A stretch of 64,000 nt of DNA from Phytophthora sp. 'mugwort'. Taxonomy: Eukaryota > Oomycota > Peronosporomycetes > Peronosporales > Peronosporaceae. Below are positions 53,520 to 62,867 of the stretch, one piece after another. Made by a program: the position numbers and the translations under genes. How positions within the stretch are numbered: position 1 is the first letter of the stretch; each line of letters opens with the position of its first letter. Under the pieces are notes generated by a model. That model did not search any database and was not told the origin of the DNA. It saw only the letters and a list, made by a program, of their open reading frames with translations. Where the stretch lies: the NCBI GenBank assembly GCA_033558025.1, contig JAUCEF010000016.1, positions 1,178,001-1,242,000 on the forward strand, read 5' to 3'.

Positions 53520-55802
53520 GCACTTAAAATCACCATAATGAAATTAGACACAACTTTTATTTTATTATTTGTGCCCTTCATGTCTCGAATCAGTCAAAAC
53601 GGTTCACGCCACTATTGACGCCGACTCACTTTAATTCCATCACTACGCCAATATATGGCTTCTGCGTATTTAATTTATTTTCTGACTACCCTTTTGACCA
53701 TGTCCTTAGCAGCACCTACGGCTACAGCCCTTTTAGTACTCGCGACGACGCCTTTGGCTACAGTCACTCATATAGGCAATTCGATTCGCATTGTGTAGGC
53801 AACTCCATTCCCATTTACATAAGCAACCTCCATATTTGGGTCATTCCCATCCTTCACTGCTCAATTTTGAAGGCGTAGTTGAATGGACGATCGTTGAGAC
53901 ATGTTGAACCGAATATACTATCGCTCTCTAATCTATTGGGCACAAGCACGGACAGCAGAATCGCTGGGTTAGTTGGATTCATAGAAATAGAGGCAATACA
54001 GCTACGTATCACGACTGTCACATTTCCTCTAGACGATCTGGCCTTCTTGCGTTTGATGGCGACCGGTGCCATCAGAAAAGCATAATCTAGACCACAAAAA
54101 TGGCAGCGGGGTACTGGAGGATAGAGGAGGTGGCAGGGGTGTTCTCCCGGCAGCGGCGAGGAGGCGCGACGGCAACGCGGAATGGCGGCGGCGACAGAAG
54201 GGGGCTGGAGGAACATATGAGAGTGACGGGGGGGGGGGGGCGTGCGCTGCCTAGTCAGCACCAACCAGCCGTGCTGTATTAACCTAACCACTATTGACTT
54301 TTGATCGCTGCTCTTGATTTGTTGCATCTCGTCTGGATTTTTCAATTCTCTCACTAATCGGCAATATTTCCCCAACGGCGTGGACAACCCCCTCGAGCCA
54401 ATTTTTTAAAAGCTTTGGGTCGATATCTTCTGTGTTATCGTTAGCAGCTCCACCATGCTCTGAAAAGCACGATGCCCGCAGTATTGATCTGATACCGGTA
54501 TCTGGTTATGGAGGCATCTCCAATATCGTAGCACACCCTCGACACATAACACCAACTGCGCGCCACGCCCAAAAGGCTGCAGCTCATTCGCAGGTAACGC
54601 AAGCCACGCCAGAAAGGCTACAGCCCACGCTCAGGTTACACTCGCCACGCCGAAATAGTTACAGCTCATGCGCTGGCAGCCTGTAACTTGGGGACGCCGC
54701 CGCGCCAAAAAGGTTACAGCTCATGCGCACTTGATGACTGGATAGGAACAGCAAGATGAGATGAAGAACCGTACGTTTGTTGAAAGCTTAAATAATAAAC
54801 TATATGTTGTAACATCATGGACACCACGACGCATTTTTGGTTAGTTTCCGAGCATTTTCAATATTAAATGCAATCGCAACTCACCAGAATTTCTTGATGG
54901 TGAGGGTCCGACGGATATGTCGAGAAGAGTAGAACATGAGAGTAGATAGGAAGATCCTTTTATTGAGTCATATCTGTACATGTAGTATTAAGAAATGATC
55001 CGTTAGTAAGATTCTACATGAAAATGAATATGTTCAGGCACCTACTAGCTTTGGGGGTCGTGGAGGGGGTGATGCAGCGGGGTGACGCGGCGGACTATCG
55101 AGCGGCGTGTCTTGGCGCGCATCTGGGTGAGTTGAGGCGGGTGCGCATCGTGGCGGGGAGAGCAGGCAACGGTGTGTGTGTGGGGGGGGGGGGGGGGCAA
55201 CGCGGAAGGAGGGAGCAGCCGAGCGATGAAAAATTGGGAATGATTCCGTTCGCTTGGCTGCTCTCGCCCGGCGGATCCACTAAGCGGACGGTCCGCAAGT
55301 GGATCCGCCACTTTCTATCGCGACCGGTTAGCAATGGTATGCTAACTTAGCATACCTATCTCTGTTTCGGCCCTATCCCACTCCCTCTGTTTTTTTACGG
55401 CTTCTCTGTTTTTCGTTTTTTCTCTCTGTTTACAGGGTTCTCTCATATCAGAAGCAGCTCGCTCCGCGATGAGATTCTTGGTAAACTATATGCAAAAGCG
55501 CAAGCCACGGTGCGCAGCAAAACATTAACCTAATGGTATCTTCTATGCACGAAAATGATGCGATCATGTCTGAGTATCAAGCGGAGGATGTCGGTATAAT
55601 AATCACATAAGAATCCCAACAAACCGATATTAGCACTTACCGTTATATTTTATAATTTAAATATAGAAACGGTTAATGTGTTAAATTTCTTTGAAATCGA
55701 CTCCAATCATTATCTTGCAAACTTATAGGTTCTCTTACAGGTCTCATAATGGATGATATAGGATTCATAGTTTAAGCTTGCCCATTCTAGTTCTCGTTCA
55801 CG
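53520..55802. other. Gene-poor repeat-like region with G-tracts
   Basis: No gene supported. Contains a G13 tract at 54228-54240, a degenerate tandem repeat at about 54548-54730, a (GT)n-G17 tract at 55170-55197, a 12-bp inverted repeat GGCGGATCCACT / AGTGGATCCGCC at 55270-55310, a hairpin GGTATGCTA-ACT-TAGCATACC at about 55335-55355, and pyrimidine-rich Ctctctgttt repeats at 55365-55435. Minus-strand frame 53854-54387 is low complexity. Confidence 0.45.
54548..54730 (+). repeat. Degenerate tandem repeat, about 40-50 bp unit, four copies
   Basis: The block GCCACGCC-n-AAAGGCTACAGCTCATGCGC recurs at about 54558, 54602, 54645 and 54700 with substitutions (CCACGCCCAAAAGGCTGCAG, CCACGCCAGAAAGGCTACAG, CCACGCCGAAATAGTTACAG, CGCGCCAAAAAGGTTACAG). 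No coding role is seen. Confidence 0.75.
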
Positions 55803-57371
55803 ATGGTCGACGCTTCCGTACTGGCGCCGCTGCCCTTCGTGCTGGGCTTCTGCTCGCTCACGGAGCTACAGCGGCTGTCCCAGGTGTCGCACGACGTGTC
55901 CTGCATGTGCGAGCCCGAGTGGCGACTGCGCACCATCGCGCGCTTTGGAGAGCTGCGCTTCGTCACGAGCCAGTGGCGCCGGTGCTTCCTGCTGCGCTCG
56001 CAGTTCCGACACAAGGCCGTCGAGACGGTCACGGCCCGGGTCTACGTGATGAATAACCGTGGCGAGACCCGCTTCTTTCCTGTTGAGAGGGGCACTCCCC
56101 TCATGTGCTCGCGGGAGCGAGCTGTGGTCTATAACCGCTGCAAGCGGATGTTCGACCTCTCATTAAGAATAAACAGGTCTATCCAAGAGATTTCGACGCT
56201 CATAGGCATGGTATCCGCAGACGAAGCTAGAGGCCTTTTGAACGAACACATCAGCCTCATGGCGTCAGTAGCAGCGCTCAGGGGCTCGCTCAACTTTGAG
56301 AGCGAGTTGTTCCAGATCTTCCCAGCCCCGGTACTGCTCGACACCAACTCGCTGTTGAGGGTTACGCACAAGTTTCAAGACGAAGAAGACGCAGAGTTCT
56401 TGCAGTCGTCGCTGATGATGATGCAGGTCTGGGCGTCCATTGATGGGCTTATCTATCGCCCGTTGGCGCCGCCAGCTACGATTCAAGAGACTCCGGATCG
56501 AGTTGAGTACATTGGGGAGAACGTCGAAGAGACAGCAACTTACGCGTCGCTGAAGCTGCACGAATTGTCGGGTATGACGATTAGTATTGACGACAATACG
56601 CTGAGATACAGACTGCAAGGCGACGAGTTGTGTGTGAATGCCCTGATTAGCAATACGTATTTGCTGTACTTGTTTAACCCGCTGCAGTATCGACCGTTGG
56701 ATTGGACCTTTGACGCACTATTACAAGTCGGAGATGCGAGATATGTACTGCCCGTGCAGAGAGAAGGCGTGTTCCTGAACACCACGTCATGTGCGCTTCG
56801 AGTTTTTCTCTCGTACGGAAAGCTGCCGGAAAAGCCGAATGCATCAACGACGACAGGTAATCAAGCACAGGAGAATGCATCAGCCCAAGTTGCGAGTGCA
56901 GCAGATCCAACCACCTCACGGTCGAGTGGAGCACGTGGAGCTGAAGAAAGTGACCCGCTGGAAATCCCGTACGACGGACAGCGCGAGATATTTGCCTTCC
57001 ACTTGACCGCGACTAACCGGATTTCGAAGCAAACGTACGTCGTTGCTTCGAAAGCGACTTGTCTATCGCTATTGCCACCGACGAATACTAGTACGTCAGT
57101 TGATGAGCGACGTCTCAGACAAATGAGTATCGAGTCGTCATCAACGTGGTCGGACGATGAAGAAGAAGCGGACGGAGGCGGCACCTCGACTGCCTCTGTC
57201 ATAGCTACCCCGCTAGAACGACATGTCCACCTCCCATTTGATGCAATGATCTGCTACTGCTTCGCTCCAAACTGCCGCCTACAATATGTGGAATTTGCCA
57301 TTGGCTTTGAACCATTGATGCATCTCCTCGGTGTTTCTAACTTCCTTCCCGATGTTGTGGCCGCTTGCTAG
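55803..57371 (+). CDS. F-box-like N-terminus protein of unknown function, 522 aa
   Basis: Single exon. The N-terminal 45 residues (LAPLPFVLGFCSLTELQRLSQ, then VSHDVSCMCEPEWRLRTIARFG) fit the F-box pattern LPxxxLxxxxLxxLxxLSxVS, suggesting a substrate adaptor of an SCF-type ubiquitin ligase. The middle has a helical part (NRCKRMFDLSLRINRSIQEIS) and a region containing DGLIYRPLAPP. A Ser/Thr/Glu-rich disordered insert covers about residues 340-395 and another about 430-470 (SSTWSDDEEEADGGG). The remainder is not recognised; I know of no domain name. CCATTCT at 55782-55788, which fits the Inr consensus, lies 15 bp before the ATG. Coding-like codon use and length support a real gene. Confidence 0.75.
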   Translation: MVDASVLAPLPFVLGFCSLTELQRLSQVSHDVSCMCEPEWRLRTIARFGELRFVTSQWRRCFLLRSQFRHKAVETVTARVYVMNNRGETRFFPVERGTPLMCSRERAVVYNRCKRMFDLSLRINRSIQEISTLIGMVSADEARGLLNEHISLMASVAALRGSLNFESELFQIFPAPVLLDTNSLLRVTHKFQDEEDAEFLQSSLMMMQVWASIDGLIYRPLAPPATIQETPDRVEYIGENVEETATYASLKLHELSGMTISIDDNTLRYRLQGDELCVNALISNTYLLYLFNPLQYRPLDWTFDALLQVGDARYVLPVQREGVFLNTTSCALRVFLSYGKLPEKPNASTTTGNQAQENASAQVASAADPTTSRSSGARGAEESDPLEIPYDGQREIFAFHLTATNRISKQTYVVASKATCLSLLPPTNTSTSVDERRLRQMSIESSSTWSDDEEEADGGGTSTASVIATPLERHVHLPFDAMICYCFAPNCRLQYVEFAIGFEPLMHLLGVSNFLPDVVAAC

Positions 57372-57491
57372 CTGAACCCAAAGCTAAACTCCCGCCGAGC
57401 GACAAGTGACTTTCGTATTGATATTTATTAATATTAAAAAAAGAACTGTAAAGCATGAAACTTGTATAGCGCCGTCAAAGGAGCGAGTATT

Positions 57492-59139
57492 TTAGCTGTG
57501 CTTCTTTGTGTGGACTGCATAGTGACGTTTGCTTCTGTATACAAGAAGCGCGATTACAGTGATCACCACAAACGCTGCAGTTCCAATATATCTTTTGGCC
57601 TTTTTCAATATCCGCATCATGATGCGCACAGGGATTGGCGGTGGATAATATGGTGTCACTGGTGGAGTGCGCTCCGGATGGCACGTATCGAACTCAACCA
57701 GCATACCTCTGTAAATGTTCATTCCTCGATAGTTAAGGCACACGTGGCCATCCTTGCCTCCTTCATCTGTAACATCCATCACAGCGTACTGACCCGAGCC
57801 TGGAAAAACGCCATGACTGTACGGTCCTCCCTTGATCGAGCCTGGGCGTCCCAAGGCAGCAGAATGAAGTACCGTCAAATTTCCAGGGCTGTGGCTTCCG
57901 TCATCCACTGCTAGCATATGAGCGTCTCCACTCACGATTACAATTGGCACCCACTTGTTAAGACCATGTCCCTTGATAAAATCTACAAGCTCTTGTTGTT
58001 CGTGCACAAAGTGTCCCCACTTTCGCTCGTCGTCTAGCCACGGCATAGTATTGACCCAAATAATGAGTCGAATATTTGGGTCGCTAGTCGCATGAACGAG
58101 TTCCGACTTAAACCATGCTTTTTGTTTTTTCCCGAGTACTGTCTTCGTCGGTGCAGCGGGAGCTGTATTCGGTGTTCGAGCTGATCGCAGATCCGTTAAA
58201 ATGTAGCGAACTCGACCAATCGTAAACGCTTGATGCACTGTATTCGTGCGCGAACGTCCGCCAACCAACGGATAGTGCGGCACCAATTCATGATACGCTT
58301 GCACTGACGCATTACGTCCTGGAGCAGTCGAGTCGCTATTATCCGGGCCAAAATCATGGTCATCCCACATGTATACGAACGGCACGTCCATATCCAGCAT
58401 CGCTTGTCCAGCGGGCGACGCAAATATTGAGTCATATCCATCTCGGAACGCCGCCGCATTGTTCACTATTAAGTTGTGATAGTGCAGATCTCCCGTGTGC
58501 ATGAAGAACAGCGCTTTCTCCTTCTTAATCTCCTCGAAAACCTACAACAAACCAGTTTCCTCTCAGTAAGAATAAAACTAAACAACAATATACCATAACC
58601 GGTTCTCGTACCGTTGGGTCGGAGACCTCATCAGCACAAGAGGCAAATGCCACTCGATAATTGAAAGGTTTTCCCTCCTCTTTGGGCGTCGTGAAGCTCC
58701 CCGCCCTCACAATTCCCCCTGTTTGTAATAGCGTCAACTCATAGCGATACTTCCTATCACTATGTGGAAGATCTGAGAGGGTACACTCCTTGGCCCTGGG
58801 GGTCTCGAAGGACGAGGGACTTGCCACTTCCCCGTCTCCGGCCTCTCCACCGTCGACGCCAGAGCACATGGCAATCGACGAATGGGGTTTCTCGGCCCCC
58901 TGCAGCTCTGGGAACGCGTACAGCACGAAGTCCGAATCGGTGCAGGTGTAACCCTCGCGTAACCCAAACTTGAAAGTGATTGAACGAGATGTCAACGCGC
59001 CACTCCAGAGCCACTTCACGTCCGACGGCTGACAAGTATCATCGGCAGCTGGTGGAGATACAGAGGCGAGCGCAGTGATGACTGTGGATAGCAACAAGAG
59101 CATCCCGAGGAAGCATCTGGGACGCACCATCGTCGCCAT
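57492..59139 (-). CDS. PhoD-like metallophosphatase, secreted/membrane-anchored, 531 aa
   Basis: Exons 59139-58594 and 58541-57492; the 52-nt intron (GTATATTG...TTGTAG) joins REPVM to VFEEIKKEK. N-terminal signal peptide (CFLGMLLLLSTVITALASV). An Ig-like N-terminal domain with KYRYELTLL and FASCADE is followed by the metal-binding blocks HTGDLHYHN, VYMWDDHDFGPDNSD, IIWVNTMPW and IVSGDAHMLAVDDGSHS, which match the PhoD family (dinuclear Fe/Ca alkaline phosphatase/phosphodiesterase). A C-terminal helix (GTAAFVVITVIALLVYRSKR) would anchor it to a membrane with the enzyme outside or in the vacuole/endosome lumen. A role in phosphate scavenging is the family's usual one; the substrate is not shown here. 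Confidence 0.9.
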
Positions 59140-59647
59140 AAGTATCTTTGAATTTGAGCGTAACCAGAGGTACGATTTGGTTAAGTTGCTCTAAAGAGAT
59201 TGTGATGCGCTAAAATGGGCAGGGCCAAGGGCACCTCTGTCCAACGCGACCGAGACTGTAGTCCTGGAGTGAAGTGGTAGAGTTAGAGCTAGGCTTTTGC
59301 GTCTCGATGGCGTGATGGGTTTGCTGCAAGAAGTGGTGGGTCGGCTGCAAGAAGCGTTGGAGGCCTGTACCAAGTTGAATTGAACTATGGCAACATTTTT
59401 CGCAGAGCTGGAAACATTGATCGAGCTGATGGAACTCACGTTCCGATGCCCCTGGCGACGACGACGCTGGTAAAACTTTTGCAAAACGTTTTCATTTTGT
59501 AAAGCTCATCTCTCGACACCGGATTTCAATGCGCTTTAAGCTTTGTAGTATCTGCCACTTGTGTTTCCGATATCTTGGCCGAGTCAGTAATAAAAGGATA
59601 TCGGGTGCTCGAAAAATGATACAGATAGGGTGCAAGTACAAGTTGCT
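59140..59647. other. Intergenic stretch between phosphatase and kinase genes
   Basis: About 500 bp; contains the promoter of the phosphatase gene (-) and the 3' flank of the kinase gene (-). No gene supported; a minus-strand frame at 59191-59484 lacks motifs. Confidence 0.4.
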
Positions 59648-61978
59648 TTATTTGCAATTTTCGTCTAAGAACGCAAAGTGCGACGCCACTTCATTGAACG
59701 GTAGTCGCAGTTGTCTGGCTAGAGCTTCTATCTTGATGCGGCTAGATGAAGTTTGTGTCTCGCTCGCCTGGTTGATGGACGAAAGTTTCTGTAGAGCGTC
59801 AGCGTGGTCACGGCACCAGATCTGAGCCTTCTCAGCAATACTCCGCAGTTCCTGGCGACTCCGCTCGAGTGCTTTCGCCGTCAGTGGCTGTTGTTCCCGG
59901 CTCAATCGAACATTTGCTTGCTCTCGAGGCGAGTAATTCTTCTTGATGAAAGGATGCTCGAGGAGGCGAGCAGCAGGAGGTCGATACATTGGGTTTTTTT
60001 GCAGGCACTGGTCCAGGAAGTCGCAGAGTTCCGGAGAGAAATGGTCACCATAGTCTTTAAGTCGCGGTGACGGCTGCTCTTGTACAGCATGAACAACACC
60101 CCAGTAGCCATCTTTGGTTGGCACAGGCAGCTTTCCGATGGCACAAGCCATGACCGCTAACCCGAAAGACCAAAGATCTGATGGGTACGAATACATACCT
60201 CCACTGATTCGCTCAGGTGCCATGTACCTGAGCAAAAGCTGTTAGCTTTATCCAAACATAACACGAAGTTAAAACTTACAAAAGTGTGCCCGTAAAAGTC
60301 ATTGCCTTGGCTAAAGTGCTCTCGAGGTCGCGGGAGATACCAAAGTCAGATATCTGTGACGGACGTAAAAGTTAGTTAGGTACGGGCAACAATATCGTTA
60401 ACTAATGTTAACCTCAAGCCGCCTACCTTGACTTCACCTTGATGATTAATAAGCATGTTGCTAAGTTTGATATCTCTGTGCAACTGGTGATGCTCGTGCA
60501 AGAAGGCCAGACCTTTTAATCCACACGCTGCAACATTGGCAATCTCTTTCTCAGACAAGCATCCCGCTGTTCCTTCGCTGGCAGCCTGCACATAGTCTTC
60601 CAACGATCCGCCGTCCATGTACTCGAGAACAATAGAAACCGAGCCCACTTCGGGGTTAGTGTATGCGTCGTAGAAAACCACAAGTTCTTCGCACGCTGCT
60701 TGAGTAGCCGATGATGTCGCCGCACAAGTAGAAGGGAAGGAGGCGGTAGCAAGCGGTACGAAATTCACGTACAGAGACTTGAGTTCACGAACCATTTGGT
60801 GGCGCTTCTTCTGGTCAAACACCCGAATGACCTTAACTGCCACCAGTCTGAACGTTGGCATGTACAACGCCTTGTACACTTTTCCGCCAGCTCCATGCCC
60901 CAACTCTTCCAGTATCAGCAGATAATCCTTGGTACTGATTGCCTCGGAAGCTGACGACGGTTTCTTTCCGACTGCATGGAACTGCTTTGGGTTTGCAAAT
61001 GGCGCATTAGAGATTCCGCGTGTCTACAATGTAGTGAACATGCCCCAGATTAAATTAGACACTAATTCTTCGCATCAAATAGGGTAAGTAGTTCGTCCTT
61101 ACGTCGATCTCAAATCCCTGTGTCTGCAGTCTACCTGTCGCCGAGAAATCAAACGATGCTGCTACCGTCTTCTCCTCTTTCTTCACCTGTTTAATATCCA
61201 GCCCCAGCGCACCAGCATTCTGTCTGCCTCCTGCAGTCCTCTTCGGAGCTGAGATCGCTCCGCGACCACTTTCGCCCACGTCAATTTTCAGCTGCCCCAA
61301 TCCCAACGGATGCAACCTCGTCGCTTGTCGTGCCACCGGCTCAACATCAACACGTAAGTCCAGTCCAATACGCTGCATAGAGTTACTAGCACGTTGTATT
61401 GGCGGCGAAGGTGCCGGTACCGGCGACATCTTCCCCTCAGGAGCCGCGTTTCTCTCAGAGCTCTGGAGCTTATGCACCTCCCTCTGCAGCTTCTTCTTGT
61501 GGCCTCTACTGACCCCCGTGGCTGCATCCAGAAACTTGTCCAACCCCCGAGGAGACAGTAACGTTGATCCACTGAGTTTCTGGCGCTGTGCCTCCCCCAC
61601 GAGCAACTCCAGGTCGTGAGCTTCCAGCCACTCGCACACGTCACAGTTTTTCCAGTTTGCAGTGGGATTTCCATCTCCCTCTTTGATTTCTTCGAGTTTC
61701 GGCGCTTCGGTTCTTTTCCTCGTTATCTGTACGCGTAGGTGCAACTGAAGCTTTCCTTTACGGTGTCTATGGGTGTCGCACTGGGCGCAATACACCAAGC
61801 CGCAGTCGTTGCACGTCACTCTAGCGGGTCTTTGCTCGCACTCGTCGCACTCCGCGGGCGGAGAATTTGCCAATGGGTCCATGCACTGGTTGTCTTGCAG
61901 GTCCAGTGATAAGAGCTTGTCCAAGCCCACTACGGAGCCGTACAGACACGTGTCGGCGGCCGGTGGAGGTGACTTCAT
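59648..61978 (-). CDS. B-box zinc finger / SAM-like / STE-type protein kinase fusion, 708 aa
   Basis: Exons 61978-61103, 61023-60427, 60353-60280 and 60227-59648; introns of 79, 73 and 52 nt, phases consistent. Residues 44-80 form a B-box-like zinc finger (CDECEQRPARVTC, CGLVYCAQCDTHRH). Residues about 107-173 look like a SAM domain (CEWLEAHDLELLVGEAQ, LDKFLDAATGVSRGHKKKL). The kinase runs from about 330 to 595: glycine loop LGHGAGGKVYKA, catalytic Lys in VAVKVI (about 356), HRDIKLSN (about 474), SDFGIS (about 494), YMAPERISGG, and SFGLAVMACAIGKLP. These fit MAPKK/STE7-like kinases, and the activation loop has Ser/Thr (SRDLESTLAKAMTFTGT). All catalytic residues are present. The C-tail is helical. 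A scaffold-kinase acting in a MAPK-like pathway is the inference; the combination is unusual. Confidence 0.87.
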
Positions 61979-62126
61979 GGCGTAGATTTTGTTGTGGTAC
62001 CCTAGAACTGTGTGACCCCTCGAGGTATCATTTCTATGGAAGCGTAGACAATTTCAATGTTATTTTTGAATAATGGGATAGTGTACCCCATAGTAGGATA
62101 ACGACCAAGTTTCTCCTTTCCGTTTA

Positions 62127-62193
62127 GGATACAAGTTTACAGCTAAAGTTTTCTATTTAAAAGACAGAAAACTTTAACTGTAAGCTTGTATCC
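62127..62193. repeat. Foldback of 28-bp arms
   Basis: GGATACAAGTTTACAGCTAA...TTTTCT (62127-62154) and its near-perfect complement AGAAAACTTTAACTGTAAGC...TATCC (62166-62193) are separated by 11 nt; two mismatches. Could be a tiny terminal-inverted-repeat relic or an RNA-level hairpin. It lies about 150 bp upstream of the kinase gene start and is not in a gene. Confidence 0.85.
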
Positions 62194-62269
62194 GATGTCG
62201 ATATTCACCCCCCGGTACCTTAAAATATAAGAAAACCTATCAGCAATTGTCAAGTTTCGGGCTTGGTGC

Positions 62270-62796
62270 GCTGCGTACCTAAAAGCGATTTAAAACCGTA
62301 CTAAAAGAACCTAAAAATTCTGGGAAACTTAATTATTTTAGGTCCGTTTTAGGACAAAATACGGTGTATGGATATATATTTTAGTAGAAATCGGAATATA
62401 TAAATTTAGGGGGACATTGCTAAATGGTCCAGCGGCTCTTCGCTTGGCTAGGCGTCCCTTCGGCGCCCCCGCGATTCGCTTCGCTCGCGATAATAAGATT
62501 GTACTTTCGGGTAAGTGCAATGCACGGCTCGCTGAGGAGATCGGCGCTGGGCCCGCCTCCGCAAATACCGCGCGGCCCTGCTTCGCGGGCACCGCGCACG
62601 GGTTTACTTTGGCTACGCGCGCTCGCCTTAGTTGGCAACCGTGCTTTTATATATATAGGTCCGTTTAGGCTAAAGTTGGACTCTTTTTTGGTCCGTTTTA
62701 GAACTAATCGGTACTTAATTTACGTCTGTTTTTAGGTAATTTATGGACTTTTTTTGAGGTCTTTTAGGCTCGTTTAGATCGATTTTAGGCCTGCAG
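62270..62796. mobile_element. MITE-like element with TTTTAGG-rich terminal inverted repeats and a GC-rich hairpin core
   Basis: Left end 62270-62312 (GCTGCGTACCTAAAAGCGAT...AGAACCT) matches, in reverse complement and with mismatches, the right end 62757-62796 (AGGTCTTTTAGGCTCGTTTA...CCTGCAGC). The subterminal parts repeat GGTCCGTTTTAGG on both sides (62341, 62660, 62691). The centre (62420-62640) is GC-rich with short stems (CGCGA-TTCGCTTCGC-TCGCG; GGCGTCCC-TTCGGCGCC). About 527 bp, no coding capacity, so a non-autonomous DNA transposon is the best fit. No target duplication was recognised. Not a tRNA. Confidence 0.6.
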
Positions 62797-62867
62797 CAAA
62801 ATCTCTCAAATTTCGCGTTTCTTTCAATTCAGCCGTGGCATCATCATTTTGCAACAAGATACTTGCG

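Noticed and set aside
53854..54387. 177-aa minus-strand frame
   Set aside because: Low-complexity Pro/Arg-rich sequence across a G-tract with no recognised domain.
62420..62640. GC-rich hairpin core considered as a tRNA or SINE head
   Set aside because: No B box and no acceptor stem; the flanking inverted repeats fit a MITE better.
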